From Sphaerochaetaceae bacterium (GTDB lineage Bacteria > Spirochaetota > Spirochaetia > Sphaerochaetales > Sphaerochaetaceae), in contig JAQQAR010000060.1 of assembly GCA_028532765.1 (NCBI GenBank), forward strand, positions 1 through 45,353: a stretch of DNA of 45,353 bases. The letters run 5' to 3'. Numbering within the stretch: position 1 is the stretch's first letter; each line of letters opens with the position of its first letter. Under the pieces are notes generated by a model. That model was not told the DNA's origin. It did no database searches and was given only the letters and a program-made list of their open reading frames with translations. Positions 25,162 through 32,859 of the stretch are shown here, one piece after another. The translations under genes were made by a program, and so were the position numbers.

Positions 25162-26133
25162 ATGAATGAAAGTGGTATTCGGAGTCTGCTTCTGGAGACA
25201 TCAGGAACTTCGTTTGAAGCATGCAGAAGCTTGGAACAAGATTTAACATTCATAACTTTGAAAGAGGAGATGGATAAGCGACAAATTGCTTTTGGTTCAG
25301 CCCAGATGGAAACCCTGAAAATGATTGGCTCGGATAAACTTTTCACCAATCTTGCTATGTTGCTTTCCGACCAATGTTCGTATACCTGTAAGGTGGCTGT
25401 ATTTCAGGGTCGGGATACTGCAGTCTTTCGCGATAGGAAAGAATTTTCTGGATCTGTTCTGAAACAGCTTTCAGATGTGTATAGATTTCTTGCTACTTAC
25501 AATAAAACAAAAGCACGATTCAACGGGCTGTTGCGGGAAGATACCTTGGATTATCCACAAGAAGCTATTCGTGAAGCACTGTTGAACAGCATTATTCATC
25601 GTGACTATCTTTTTTCAGGAAGTACGATTATCAATGTATTTGATGATCGTATTGAATTTATTTCTCTTGGAGGTTTGGTGAGAGGCCTTTCCATGGAGGC
25701 AGTAACAATGGGAGTTTCTCAGTCAAGAAATCCAAATTTGGCTTCAGTGTTTTATCGTCTACAGTTAGTGGAAAGCTATGGGACTGGTATTCGAAAGATA
25801 ATGCATCTCTATAAGGAATATCTAAGAAAACCCGAATTTAAAGCTGCTGAAGGTGCATTCTCCTGTGTCCTCCCAAATAGCAATGAAGAAGGCACGTATA
25901 CCCAGAAACATGAATATCATGAGGATAGCGTTGGAGAGTCTCTGAATGCGGAGAAGGCATCCATTCTATACCATGCTAAAGCAAGAGGTTCCATTTCCAG
26001 GAAAGAAGTAGAGGACCTTATCGGGCTGAAGACAACAAAAGCATTTAGACTTCTCAAGGAGCTGTGTGCTAAAGGACAACTCACTCAACAGACTTGTGGG
26101 AAATTTACCCGATATATTCCCCTTGGGGAGTAA
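25162..26133 (+). CDS. RecG-like/AlbA_2-associated ATP-binding protein, N-terminally short
   Basis: A 323-residue protein. Residues 1-115 match the middle of AlbA_2-type 'ATP-dependent helicase RecG-like' regulators (GIRSLLLETSG, SLEQDLTFITL, TNLAMLLSDQC). A HATPase_c_4-like domain follows, with REALLNSIIHRDYLFSG, NVFDDRIEFISLGGL and VESYGTGIRKIM. The C-terminal 60 residues look like a winged helix (ISRKEVEDLIGLKTTKAFRL). Family members normally carry about 100 more residues with the AlbA_2 domain in front; those are absent here and the upstream frame is closed. It has a good ribosome site (AAAGGAAG), so it may be a shortened functional form. Confidence 0.72.
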   Translation: MNESGIRSLLLETSGTSFEACRSLEQDLTFITLKEEMDKRQIAFGSAQMETLKMIGSDKLFTNLAMLLSDQCSYTCKVAVFQGRDTAVFRDRKEFSGSVLKQLSDVYRFLATYNKTKARFNGLLREDTLDYPQEAIREALLNSIIHRDYLFSGSTIINVFDDRIEFISLGGLVRGLSMEAVTMGVSQSRNPNLASVFYRLQLVESYGTGIRKIMHLYKEYLRKPEFKAAEGAFSCVLPNSNEEGTYTQKHEYHEDSVGESLNAEKASILYHAKARGSISRKEVEDLIGLKTTKAFRLLKELCAKGQLTQQTCGKFTRYIPLGE

Positions 26134-26233
26134 GGATCGACACTGTCTTCAAGCATTCTCTCGTAATAAGATGACCTAATCTTTGTTGCATTGCCTGTAT
26201 TGCTCCGGCATACTAACAGGGAAGGAGTCAAGT

Positions 26234-26551
26234 ATGAGTTCAAAGCAAGATGGATTTGAGGTAGTGGCTGAAGGTGTGAAGCGGAAGATTCTCTCCTACA
26301 ATGAGACAATCATGGCAGTGGAAGTCCACTTTGAGACAGGTGGAGTTGGTTCCGTTCACTCCCATCCCCATACTCAGTTGACCTATGTATTAGAGGGCTC
26401 TTTCACCTTTACCATTGATGGCAAGCCTGTAGAGGTTTCCAAGGGAGATACCCTTGTCTTTGAACCAGATGTAAAGCACGGCACCACCTGCCTGGAGAAG
26501 GGAGTGGTGTTGGACGTTTTTACACCATACAGGGAAGATTTTGTGGGGTGA
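26234..26551 (+). CDS. Cupin-domain protein
   Basis: A 105-residue single-domain cupin. The first motif is complete, GSVHSHPHTQLTYVLEGSF, with H-x-H and the downstream Glu, and the second motif GDTLVFEPDVKHGTTCLE holds the last histidine, so a metal site is expected. ATG 26234 is chosen over the earlier in-frame start because GAAGGAG lies seven bases upstream. It stands alone between the RecG-like gene and a convergent regulator. The family is broad, from isomerases to dioxygenases; YhhW/KdgF-type small cupins in sugar-acid metabolism would fit, but this is inference. Confidence 0.78.
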   Translation: MSSKQDGFEVVAEGVKRKILSYNETIMAVEVHFETGGVGSVHSHPHTQLTYVLEGSFTFTIDGKPVEVSKGDTLVFEPDVKHGTTCLEKGVVLDVFTPYREDFVG

Positions 26552-26574
26552 GGTTAGAAATCCTTCCTTGAATG

Positions 26575-27495
26575 TTAGTATACAAATGACAGTTCAATAT
26601 CTTGATTATAATCACCGAAACTGCATCCAAATATATTGAATCCTCCAATATACTTAGTTTCCTCCTTGTTTCCAATGCGGAGTGATATAGCGTCATTGAT
26701 ATCTAAGTGTAAATCGTCGATAGTGATGTCAGAAGCATGTTTTGCATTGATTCGTGTTAGTTCTCCAGAAATTGATACAGTTACTAATTTACCATATTGG
26801 GAAACCCCATCATCCCACCATACTGGATTTAGCTTTCCTCTTCTTGCCCCATAGTCGCCAGGACTTTGCCATGTCCCGCACTCTATCCCGTTAATCCAAA
26901 TTGTCAAATCTGACTTCCAGTCTTCTTTGAAGTTTGGAGCCTCAGAACATGCCTCAAACGTAAGAATCAATTCCTTTGGTAGCGTTTGATGTTCGACTGG
27001 AAACGGGAACTTATATTCTACATATCCACTGGAAGTCCATAATACTTTAGCATTTACCCTCTCAGGCAAATAAAAATTATTGGGGCGATCTTCATAACCG
27101 ATAATCCTCTGTTCATCAGCGAGCCCACATGTTGGTGTTACTCGGCAATCGGTATAAGCTCCAATGGGCATGGAGACGGTAGTCACCTGATTAATATTTG
27201 AGGCTTGTCCAGAAAGTTTGATATTTACATAATCATTCTTTCTACTGCAAATTTTCATCGATCCCCGCTTGCCTGGTAGTTGCTTGGTCTGGATTAGGTC
27301 AGCTTTTTCTAGTTCCCTCACATGTAGTGCAGCACTAGATGCTGGGATATTAATCAATTCAGCAATTTCTTTAACATTATAGCTGTTATAATACAGTAGT
27401 TTCAGAATTTGTATCCGTTGAATAGATGAGAGTGCATATCCAACTCGACGCAGTTGTTCTTCATCATCAGCCATAACCATCAACACTTTCGACAT
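26575..27495 (-). CDS. ArsR-type regulator with C-terminal sensor-like domain
   Basis: A 306-residue protein. Residues 15-75 form an ArsR-like winged helix-turn-helix (YALSSIQRIQILKLLYYNSY, IAELINIPASSAALHVRELE). The remaining 220 residues are beta-rich and end in ITIDDLHLDINDAISLRIGN; they include LTIWINGIECGTW, as in jelly-roll sugar-binding modules, so a sensing role is likely. AAGGAG precedes ATG 27495. It is divergent from the CUT1 transporter and GH43/GH2 operon, which it presumably controls. A pair of 13-bp repeats lies between the two start sites. Not a metal-sensing ArsR: no cysteine cluster is seen. Confidence 0.78.
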   Translation of the reverse strand: MSKVLMVMADDEEQLRRVGYALSSIQRIQILKLLYYNSYNVKEIAELINIPASSAALHVRELEKADLIQTKQLPGKRGSMKICSRKNDYVNIKLSGQASNINQVTTVSMPIGAYTDCRVTPTCGLADEQRIIGYEDRPNNFYLPERVNAKVLWTSSGYVEYKFPFPVEHQTLPKELILTFEACSEAPNFKEDWKSDLTIWINGIECGTWQSPGDYGARRGKLNPVWWDDGVSQYGKLVTVSISGELTRINAKHASDITIDDLHLDINDAISLRIGNKEETKYIGGFNIFGCSFGDYNQDIELSFVY

Positions 27496-27580
27496 GGAGT
27501 TCTCCTTCTTGAGCCATTGTTGTGTTATAGAAAACAGTATAGCATTTTCTTTTAGATAAAGAACAGGAAAATTATTGGTA

Positions 27581-27622
27581 ATTCATGTTTGATTGTCTAT
27601 TGAAATAATATTCATGTTTAAT
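27581..27622. promoter_or_regulatory. Pair of direct repeats in the divergent promoter region
   Basis: ATTCATGTTTGAT (27581-27593) and ATTCATGTTTAAT (27610-27622) differ at one base and are spaced 29 bases apart start to start, close to three helical turns. They lie between the regulator and its target operon and are candidate binding sites for the ArsR-type regulator. Confidence 0.5.
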
Positions 27623-27666
27623 AACAACTTGATATATGCAAAATAGCCTAAAAAGAAACAAAAATA

Positions 27667-27694
27667 TTGACATATATGAGGTTTGTGATACACT
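27667..27694 (+). promoter_or_regulatory. Promoter of the CUT1/GH43/GH2 operon
   Basis: TTGACA (27667-27672) and TACACT (27689-27694) with a 16-base spacer, preceded by an AT-rich stretch. The expected transcript start is near 27701, about 54 bases before the binding-protein gene. Confidence 0.65.
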
Positions 27695-27754
27695 TCAGTC
27701 GGTAAAGAAACATAATCTATGCTCTATAGCAGGATTACGAAAAGGAGAAATGAA

Positions 27755-29089
27755 ATGACTATGTTCAAACGAATGGTGGGTTTTGTGTGTCTGGCACTAC
27801 TTCTCGTGCTTCCTCTGTCAGCAGCAGGACAGAAGGATTCACAAGAAGATGGTAAGATTAAATTGACATTCATGGGCTGGGGAACCGATTCAGAAATTGA
27901 TACCTATCAAACCATGATTGATGCCTTCGAGCAAGATTATCCAAATGTGGAAGTTGAATACATCGTTGTTGCTGATAATGAGTTTGATACCAAGCTCCAG
28001 GCAATGATTGGGGCTGGGTCTGCCCCTGACGTGTTCTACTGCCAGATAGATAAGTTCATGAAATATACTGCAACAGGTAATCTGCTAAATATTACCCCGT
28101 ACGTGGAAAATAATGAAATTTTCAATGAAGATAATGTATGGTCAAGCATCATTGACTTGTATCGGTATGACGGTGAGATGTTAGGAAGTGGTGATGTATA
28201 TGCGTTGCCTAAAGATGTAAGTGTCTTCCCCATTTTTTACAATGTTGACCTCTTTAATGCCGCTGGGATCGTACCTCCTTCTGCTTCTGATCCATGGGAT
28301 TGGAATGACTATCTAGATGCAGCAAAGAAGCTCACCACTGGTACTGGTGATGAGAAAGTATATGGTACTGGAGCATATTCACTAGAATCTGCAGTTTGGT
28401 CCAATGGTGCAGAGTTCGTGGACCAGGAGACCCTGAGCCAGGTGACTATTGATGATCCTGCCTTCATCGAAGCTTTGCAATGGGTTGCAGATCTAAACCT
28501 TGTGCATCATGTAGCACCTTCCATTTCTGAAAGTGCATCGTTGAGTGACTATGACCGCTTCAAGCAAGGCAAACTTGCAATGGTAGGGGCAGGAACCTGG
28601 AGTCTTGGTGACTTCTGGCAAAACTGTGATTTCACCTTTGATGTCATGAATTGGCCGGTAAGTCCCCGTACTGGGAACAGCGAAATTTGGTTTGGTAGTG
28701 CAGGGCTGAGTGTATCCTCTCAGACAAAACACCCTGAGGAAGCTTTCAATCTTGCTGCATATCTGGCATTCAATGAAAATTCACAGAGAACCACGTATCA
28801 GAAAGGTCAGGCAATTCCCATGCTCAAGGACATGGCCTATGATGAGTTTGCCAAGTTGGAGCAGGACCCAGAAAACAAACAGGTTCTTTTTGATATCTTG
28901 GAGAACCATGCCCGTGTTGCAACCCAGTCAAAGACTTTCACCCAGGAGTGGTTTGCTGATTTCAATTCCAATGTTGGGGTAGTCCTTAACGGCGAGAGGA
29001 CTGCTGAAGGTTTTTGTAAGGAGTTCAAGCCTGGCATCCAGCAGTTGCTTGATGATAGCATTGCATTGAGTAAAGAATTCTCTTTGTAA
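27755..29089 (+). CDS. CUT1 ABC transporter sugar-binding protein (SBP family 1)
   Basis: A 444-residue exported binding protein. The signal peptide MTMFKRMVGFVCLALLLVLP runs on through LSAAG; no lipobox cysteine. ATG 27755 follows AAAGGAG, whereas the longer in-frame start at 27719 lacks such a site. Family features are LTFMGWGTDSEIDTYQTMID, NEFDTKLQAMIGAGSAPDVF, YALPKDVSVFPIFYNVDLFN and GKLAMVGAGTWSLGDFWQN. It binds an oligosaccharide, and the GH43 and GH2 enzymes downstream point to plant-type arabinose-, xylose- or galactose-containing glycans. A hairpin follows the gene. Confidence 0.92.
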   Translation: MTMFKRMVGFVCLALLLVLPLSAAGQKDSQEDGKIKLTFMGWGTDSEIDTYQTMIDAFEQDYPNVEVEYIVVADNEFDTKLQAMIGAGSAPDVFYCQIDKFMKYTATGNLLNITPYVENNEIFNEDNVWSSIIDLYRYDGEMLGSGDVYALPKDVSVFPIFYNVDLFNAAGIVPPSASDPWDWNDYLDAAKKLTTGTGDEKVYGTGAYSLESAVWSNGAEFVDQETLSQVTIDDPAFIEALQWVADLNLVHHVAPSISESASLSDYDRFKQGKLAMVGAGTWSLGDFWQNCDFTFDVMNWPVSPRTGNSEIWFGSAGLSVSSQTKHPEEAFNLAAYLAFNENSQRTTYQKGQAIPMLKDMAYDEFAKLEQDPENKQVLFDILENHARVATQSKTFTQEWFADFNSNVGVVLNGERTAEGFCKEFKPGIQQLLDDSIALSKEFSL

Positions 29090-29113
29090 GTTTTGGAATT
29101 ATAGAATATTACG

Positions 29114-29145
29114 TCTCCCGCACTTGTATGTATGGGTGCGGGAGA
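29114..29145 (+). other. Intercistronic hairpin after the CUT1 binding-protein gene
   Basis: Perfect 10-bp G+C-rich arms TCTCCCGCAC and GTGCGGGAGA with a 12-base loop, 25 bases after the stop and 19 bases before the permease start. No T-run. It is the third binding-protein/hairpin junction in this window. Confidence 0.78.
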
Positions 29146-29163
29146 TTCCAATAGCAGGTTACT

Positions 29164-30057
29164 ATGAAGCAAATAAGTTCCATGAAACGAAAAGAGGGTA
29201 TAGCAGGAGTGTTGTTCATTGCTCCTACGCTTGTCTATTTTCTTGTATTCTTCGCACTGCCTCTCATTGTTTGTATATATGCTAGTTTTACCAACTGGAA
29301 TATTCTTTCTCCCAACAGGAGTTATGTAGGTTGGCGCAACTATGGAAAATTGCTTTCCGATCCTAAGTTCTGGACTGCCCTCGGTAATACCTTCTACATG
29401 TTGATACCCATCCCCTTGTATCTGTTCTTTGGGTTGCTGTTTGCTTATGCTTGCCATAAGAAAATTCCTTGGGAACGACTCTTCCGGGTTATCTATTATT
29501 TGCCTTACATCTCATCCATTGTGGCATTGGTCATCATATGGAAATGGTTGTTCAATTCAGAATATGGGTTGGTAAGCCATCTGCTTTCCCTGTTCGGCGT
29601 TGGCCCAATTGACTGGTTGAATGACCCTGTATGGACCAAGAGAATGATTGTGCTCATGATCACTTGGAAATTTATTGGGATTATTTCCATATATTACTTG
29701 GCTGTATTGAAGAGTATTTCAAAAACATACTATGAAGCTGCAGAGATTGACGGTGCATCCAAGACCCAGCAATTCTTCAGAATTACCTTTCCCCTGATAA
29801 CTCCAACCACGTTTTATCTTGCGGTTGTGGGACTTATTGGATCGCTGCAGACATTCGTGGAAATCCAGCTTTTCGCTCCTGATGGAGGGAGAGGGTATGG
29901 TGTGGCTACCATCGTATACTACATCTGGCAGAAAGCATTCCAGTCGAGCCAGATGGGGTATGCCAGTGCTACAGCGACCCTGTTTGGGATATTTATTCTT
30001 CTCCTGACAGTCTTGCAACTTTCAGTTTCCAAATGGTGGGTCTATGATGGTGAGTAA
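29164..30057 (+). CDS. CUT1 ABC transporter permease (MalF/UgpA type)
   Basis: A 297-residue membrane protein with six hydrophobic segments. The first helix region is GVLFIAPTLVYFLVFFALPL. The ATPase-contact EAA motif reads YYEAAEIDGASKTQQFFRIT FP, the normal form for sugar permeases. The 3' end overlaps the partner permease by 14 bases. It pairs with the MalG-type protein that follows. Confidence 0.92.
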   Translation: MKQISSMKRKEGIAGVLFIAPTLVYFLVFFALPLIVCIYASFTNWNILSPNRSYVGWRNYGKLLSDPKFWTALGNTFYMLIPIPLYLFFGLLFAYACHKKIPWERLFRVIYYLPYISSIVALVIIWKWLFNSEYGLVSHLLSLFGVGPIDWLNDPVWTKRMIVLMITWKFIGIISIYYLAVLKSISKTYYEAAEIDGASKTQQFFRITFPLITPTTFYLAVVGLIGSLQTFVEIQLFAPDGGRGYGVATIVYYIWQKAFQSSQMGYASATATLFGIFILLLTVLQLSVSKWWVYDGE

Positions 30058-30898
30058 CAGTAAAACAATACAACATTTATTTCTTAGGTACCTGGCCTGG
30101 GCAATGCTTCTTCTGGGAGCCCTGACCATGATTCTTCCCTTTGTATGGATGATAAGCACGTCCCTCAAGCATGCCAATCTTGTATATACCATTCCTCCGA
30201 CTTGGATCCCTGATCCAGTAGATTGGGAGAATTATCGTGATGTGTGGAAGGTTTCCAACTTAACGACAGGTCTCCTGAACAGTGCAATTGTATCGTTGTC
30301 GGTTGTTTGTTTGGCGACGTTGACCTCTTCGATGGCTGCTTTTGCCTTCTCCAAATTGTATATCCCCTATAAACAGGTGATATTTACCATACTGCTGACA
30401 ACCATGATGATTCCTGTAGTGGTATTGCTCGTTCCACAATTCATCCTGTACTCCAAGATGAAGTGGATTGATACATTGCTGCCTTTGATAGTCCCGGCGT
30501 CGCTCTGTAATATCAATATGATTTTCTTCTTGAAGCAGTATCTGAGCGGACTCCCAAAAGACTTGCTTGAGGCTGCTAAAATTGATGGAGCCTCCTACTT
30601 CGGCATCTATTGGAGAATTTATCTCCCCCTTATGAAGACTGCAATCGTTGCAAATACAATTCTCTTGTTCATGGCAACGTGGAACGATTACTTTGCCCCT
30701 CTTATCTTCACCCACAGCAGGGATAAGCAGACAGTGCAGGTGGCAATAGCGATGATGAATTCTCACTATGCTCAGCAGACTGATATACCTCTGGTGATGG
30801 CAGCATCCCTTATTGCGGTTCTTCCAGTACTGGTGCTGTTCATAATCTGCCAGAAATATTTTGTTGATTCCTTCGCTATGACAGGAATTAAAGGATGA
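30044..30898 (+). CDS. CUT1 ABC transporter permease (MalG/UgpE type)
   Basis: A 284-residue membrane protein. The first helix LGALTMILPFVWMISTSLK and the EAA motif LLEAAKIDGASYFGIYWRIY are typical of MalG-type partners. NTILLFMATWNDYFAPLIF precedes the last loop, also conserved. ATG 30044 or 30047 may be used; a GGTGGG site lies just upstream. No ATPase gene is in the operon, so the transporter probably uses a shared MsmX/MsmK-like ATPase encoded elsewhere. The GH43 gene overlaps or abuts its stop codon. Confidence 0.92.
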   Translation: MMVSNSKTIQHLFLRYLAWAMLLLGALTMILPFVWMISTSLKHANLVYTIPPTWIPDPVDWENYRDVWKVSNLTTGLLNSAIVSLSVVCLATLTSSMAAFAFSKLYIPYKQVIFTILLTTMMIPVVVLLVPQFILYSKMKWIDTLLPLIVPASLCNINMIFFLKQYLSGLPKDLLEAAKIDGASYFGIYWRIYLPLMKTAIVANTILLFMATWNDYFAPLIFTHSRDKQTVQVAIAMMNSHYAQQTDIPLVMAASLIAVLPVLVLFIICQKYFVDSFAMTGIKG

Positions 30899-30903
30899 TG
30901 AAT

Positions 30904-32835
30904 ATGCAAACCTATACCAATCCTCTTTCTCATGATGGGTTGCGCCCAGATCCCTTCATCTTACGGTTTTGTGGTACATATTATCTCTATGTTACCCACC
31001 CTCAGATCCTCTGCTGGAGTTCTATGGATCTAGTTTCTTGGAACGAAGAAGGTCCCGTCATAGCAGAGAATCTCTTTGGAGACCTGGTTCCGTTTGCTCC
31101 TGAGGTTGTCTATGTGAATGGTTGGTTCTATATGTATACGTCCCCATCCGGAACCGGACACTGTGTACTCCGAAGTACTTCACCAACTGGGCCCTTTGCA
31201 CTCCATGCAGAAGGGCTCGAGAGAAGTCTTGATGGCTCACCTTTTATCGATGATGACGGGAATCTATATCTCTATTGGGCAGATGATCGAGGAATTCTTG
31301 GGTGTGCCATGAAGAGTCCCTCAGAACCAGGTGAAACAGTGGTGGTGTGCAAGACAGACATGGGATGGACTGAGGGTCCACAAGTAATTAAGGAAGATGG
31401 TCTGTATTATCTGACATATTGTGGCAATCATTATCTCAGTAAGGGATATCGAGTCTATTGTGCAGCCAGTACCAGTCCTCTGGGGCCGTTTGAGAACGTT
31501 TCCCCTCAACCAATTTTGGTGCAGACGACTGGGCCCTGTGTTGGTTTGGGGCATTGCTCAACAGTCTGGGGACCTGATCTACAAGTCCGCTACATGGCGT
31601 ATCATAATCTCAACAAAGACAGGAGTCGTGATTTCAGTATTGCTCCTGTTTCTTTCTCCCCAAGTGAGGTGAGTGTACTGGGGCACTGCAATTACGAGCA
31701 ACCGGTTCCAAAGCTTCCTGATGTAACAACAAACGTTATTTCCTCAGCTCAACAAGAATGGGAACCTGATAGAGTATATGATGTCACTGAAGCAGTGGCA
31801 GAGGTTTCAATGATTTCTGCTACACTGCCATTTGGTGTTTGTTTTGGAGTATTGGCTATTACAGTCATTGCTGATCACAGGCTGGTTGTAAGGAATCATG
31901 AATGTACGTTGTATTCAGCGTTGCTTCCTTTTGAGGTCAAACCAAAGGTTCTGCATACGTTTGTTATGCAATCACACGATGGGATGGTGTCAATCTTCCT
32001 GGATGGATTGTTGGTGACGACCGTGCAGGTCCCCTCACCCAATATTGGTCCCATATGCTGCCTTCCAGGGGAGCATGAGAGGCTCATAACGCATGCACAG
32101 CTCTCCTATGGTTCCAGGCAGAAAGCAATTGAAGCGCTCGCGATTCCAATCCCTGCCAGGATGTACGTGCGTAATGCTTGTAAGGTGAATGTCCCGAGTG
32201 CTGGTACCTATCTCGTGCATAGGTATGCTCGACATACAGATATTGAGACTGCTCAACTTCATTGTGAGAAGATGTTCTTGAAGAAGGGTGTCCAGACGTT
32301 ACAATGCGGAAGCTCTGAACAGTATATGGTGATCCATAAACGCGCACAGCAGTTGACGGCAACTGTACAATGGAAACCAAAAGACTCCTATGGGAAATAT
32401 GTATGTGGGGATACCTATACAAGTGCTTTTGAGATGCACGCGGTTCTTAAGCGGAACCAGATGGGGCCCAAAGGATCGTTTGGAGTCATGTTTCGGGTTA
32501 ATGACCTGGCTGATGGGGGAGAGGGAAGAGATCCTGTTCTTGGACGAAACTTCTTCAATGGATACAGCTGTATGATCAACGCGGAAAAGGTAACCTTGTT
32601 CAAACACAGATACAACCAAGAGATTTTGGTTGAGGTCCCGCATTTCGTGTTTCTTGGCAAACCGCTTTCTGTCAAGGTAATCGCAAAGGAACAAGATATT
32701 CAGATATTTCTGGAAGATAAGCTCTTACTTACATACCGCGATACAGAACATCCTTTCCTCTATGGAAAGGTTGGAATACGGTATGCTGGCTCGCTCATGG
32801 ACAGTGCTGAGATTACACTCACCTGTTCAGATTAG
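30904..32835 (+). CDS. Family 43 glycoside hydrolase with C-terminal beta-rich extension
   Basis: A 643-residue cytosolic enzyme. The five-bladed propeller occupies about 5-270: catalytic base in RPDPF (D16), pKa-tuning aspartate in SPFIDDDGNLYLYW (D116), acid in WTEGPQVIKEDGLYYL (E157). The family includes arabinofuranosidases, xylosidases and galactosidases. The remaining 370 residues are beta-rich and unassigned; the last 190 (CGDTYTSAFEMHAVLKRN through LYGKVGIRYAGS) look like a concanavalin-type module. ATG 30904 is preferred because AAAGGA lies eight bases upstream; ATG 30895 and 30898 are too close to it. Absence of a signal peptide suits cleavage of imported oligosaccharides. Confidence 0.88.
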   Translation: MQTYTNPLSHDGLRPDPFILRFCGTYYLYVTHPQILCWSSMDLVSWNEEGPVIAENLFGDLVPFAPEVVYVNGWFYMYTSPSGTGHCVLRSTSPTGPFALHAEGLERSLDGSPFIDDDGNLYLYWADDRGILGCAMKSPSEPGETVVVCKTDMGWTEGPQVIKEDGLYYLTYCGNHYLSKGYRVYCAASTSPLGPFENVSPQPILVQTTGPCVGLGHCSTVWGPDLQVRYMAYHNLNKDRSRDFSIAPVSFSPSEVSVLGHCNYEQPVPKLPDVTTNVISSAQQEWEPDRVYDVTEAVAEVSMISATLPFGVCFGVLAITVIADHRLVVRNHECTLYSALLPFEVKPKVLHTFVMQSHDGMVSIFLDGLLVTTVQVPSPNIGPICCLPGEHERLITHAQLSYGSRQKAIEALAIPIPARMYVRNACKVNVPSAGTYLVHRYARHTDIETAQLHCEKMFLKKGVQTLQCGSSEQYMVIHKRAQQLTATVQWKPKDSYGKYVCGDTYTSAFEMHAVLKRNQMGPKGSFGVMFRVNDLADGGEGRDPVLGRNFFNGYSCMINAEKVTLFKHRYNQEILVEVPHFVFLGKPLSVKVIAKEQDIQIFLEDKLLLTYRDTEHPFLYGKVGIRYAGSLMDSAEITLTCSD

Positions 32836-32859
32836 TACGTAATAATTATGGAGGAATAT

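Noticed and set aside
30260-30766. Open frame of 168 codons on the minus strand within the MalG-type permease gene
   Set aside because: Antisense shadow of a well-supported permease; rich in His, Gln and Arg, with no recognisable domain.
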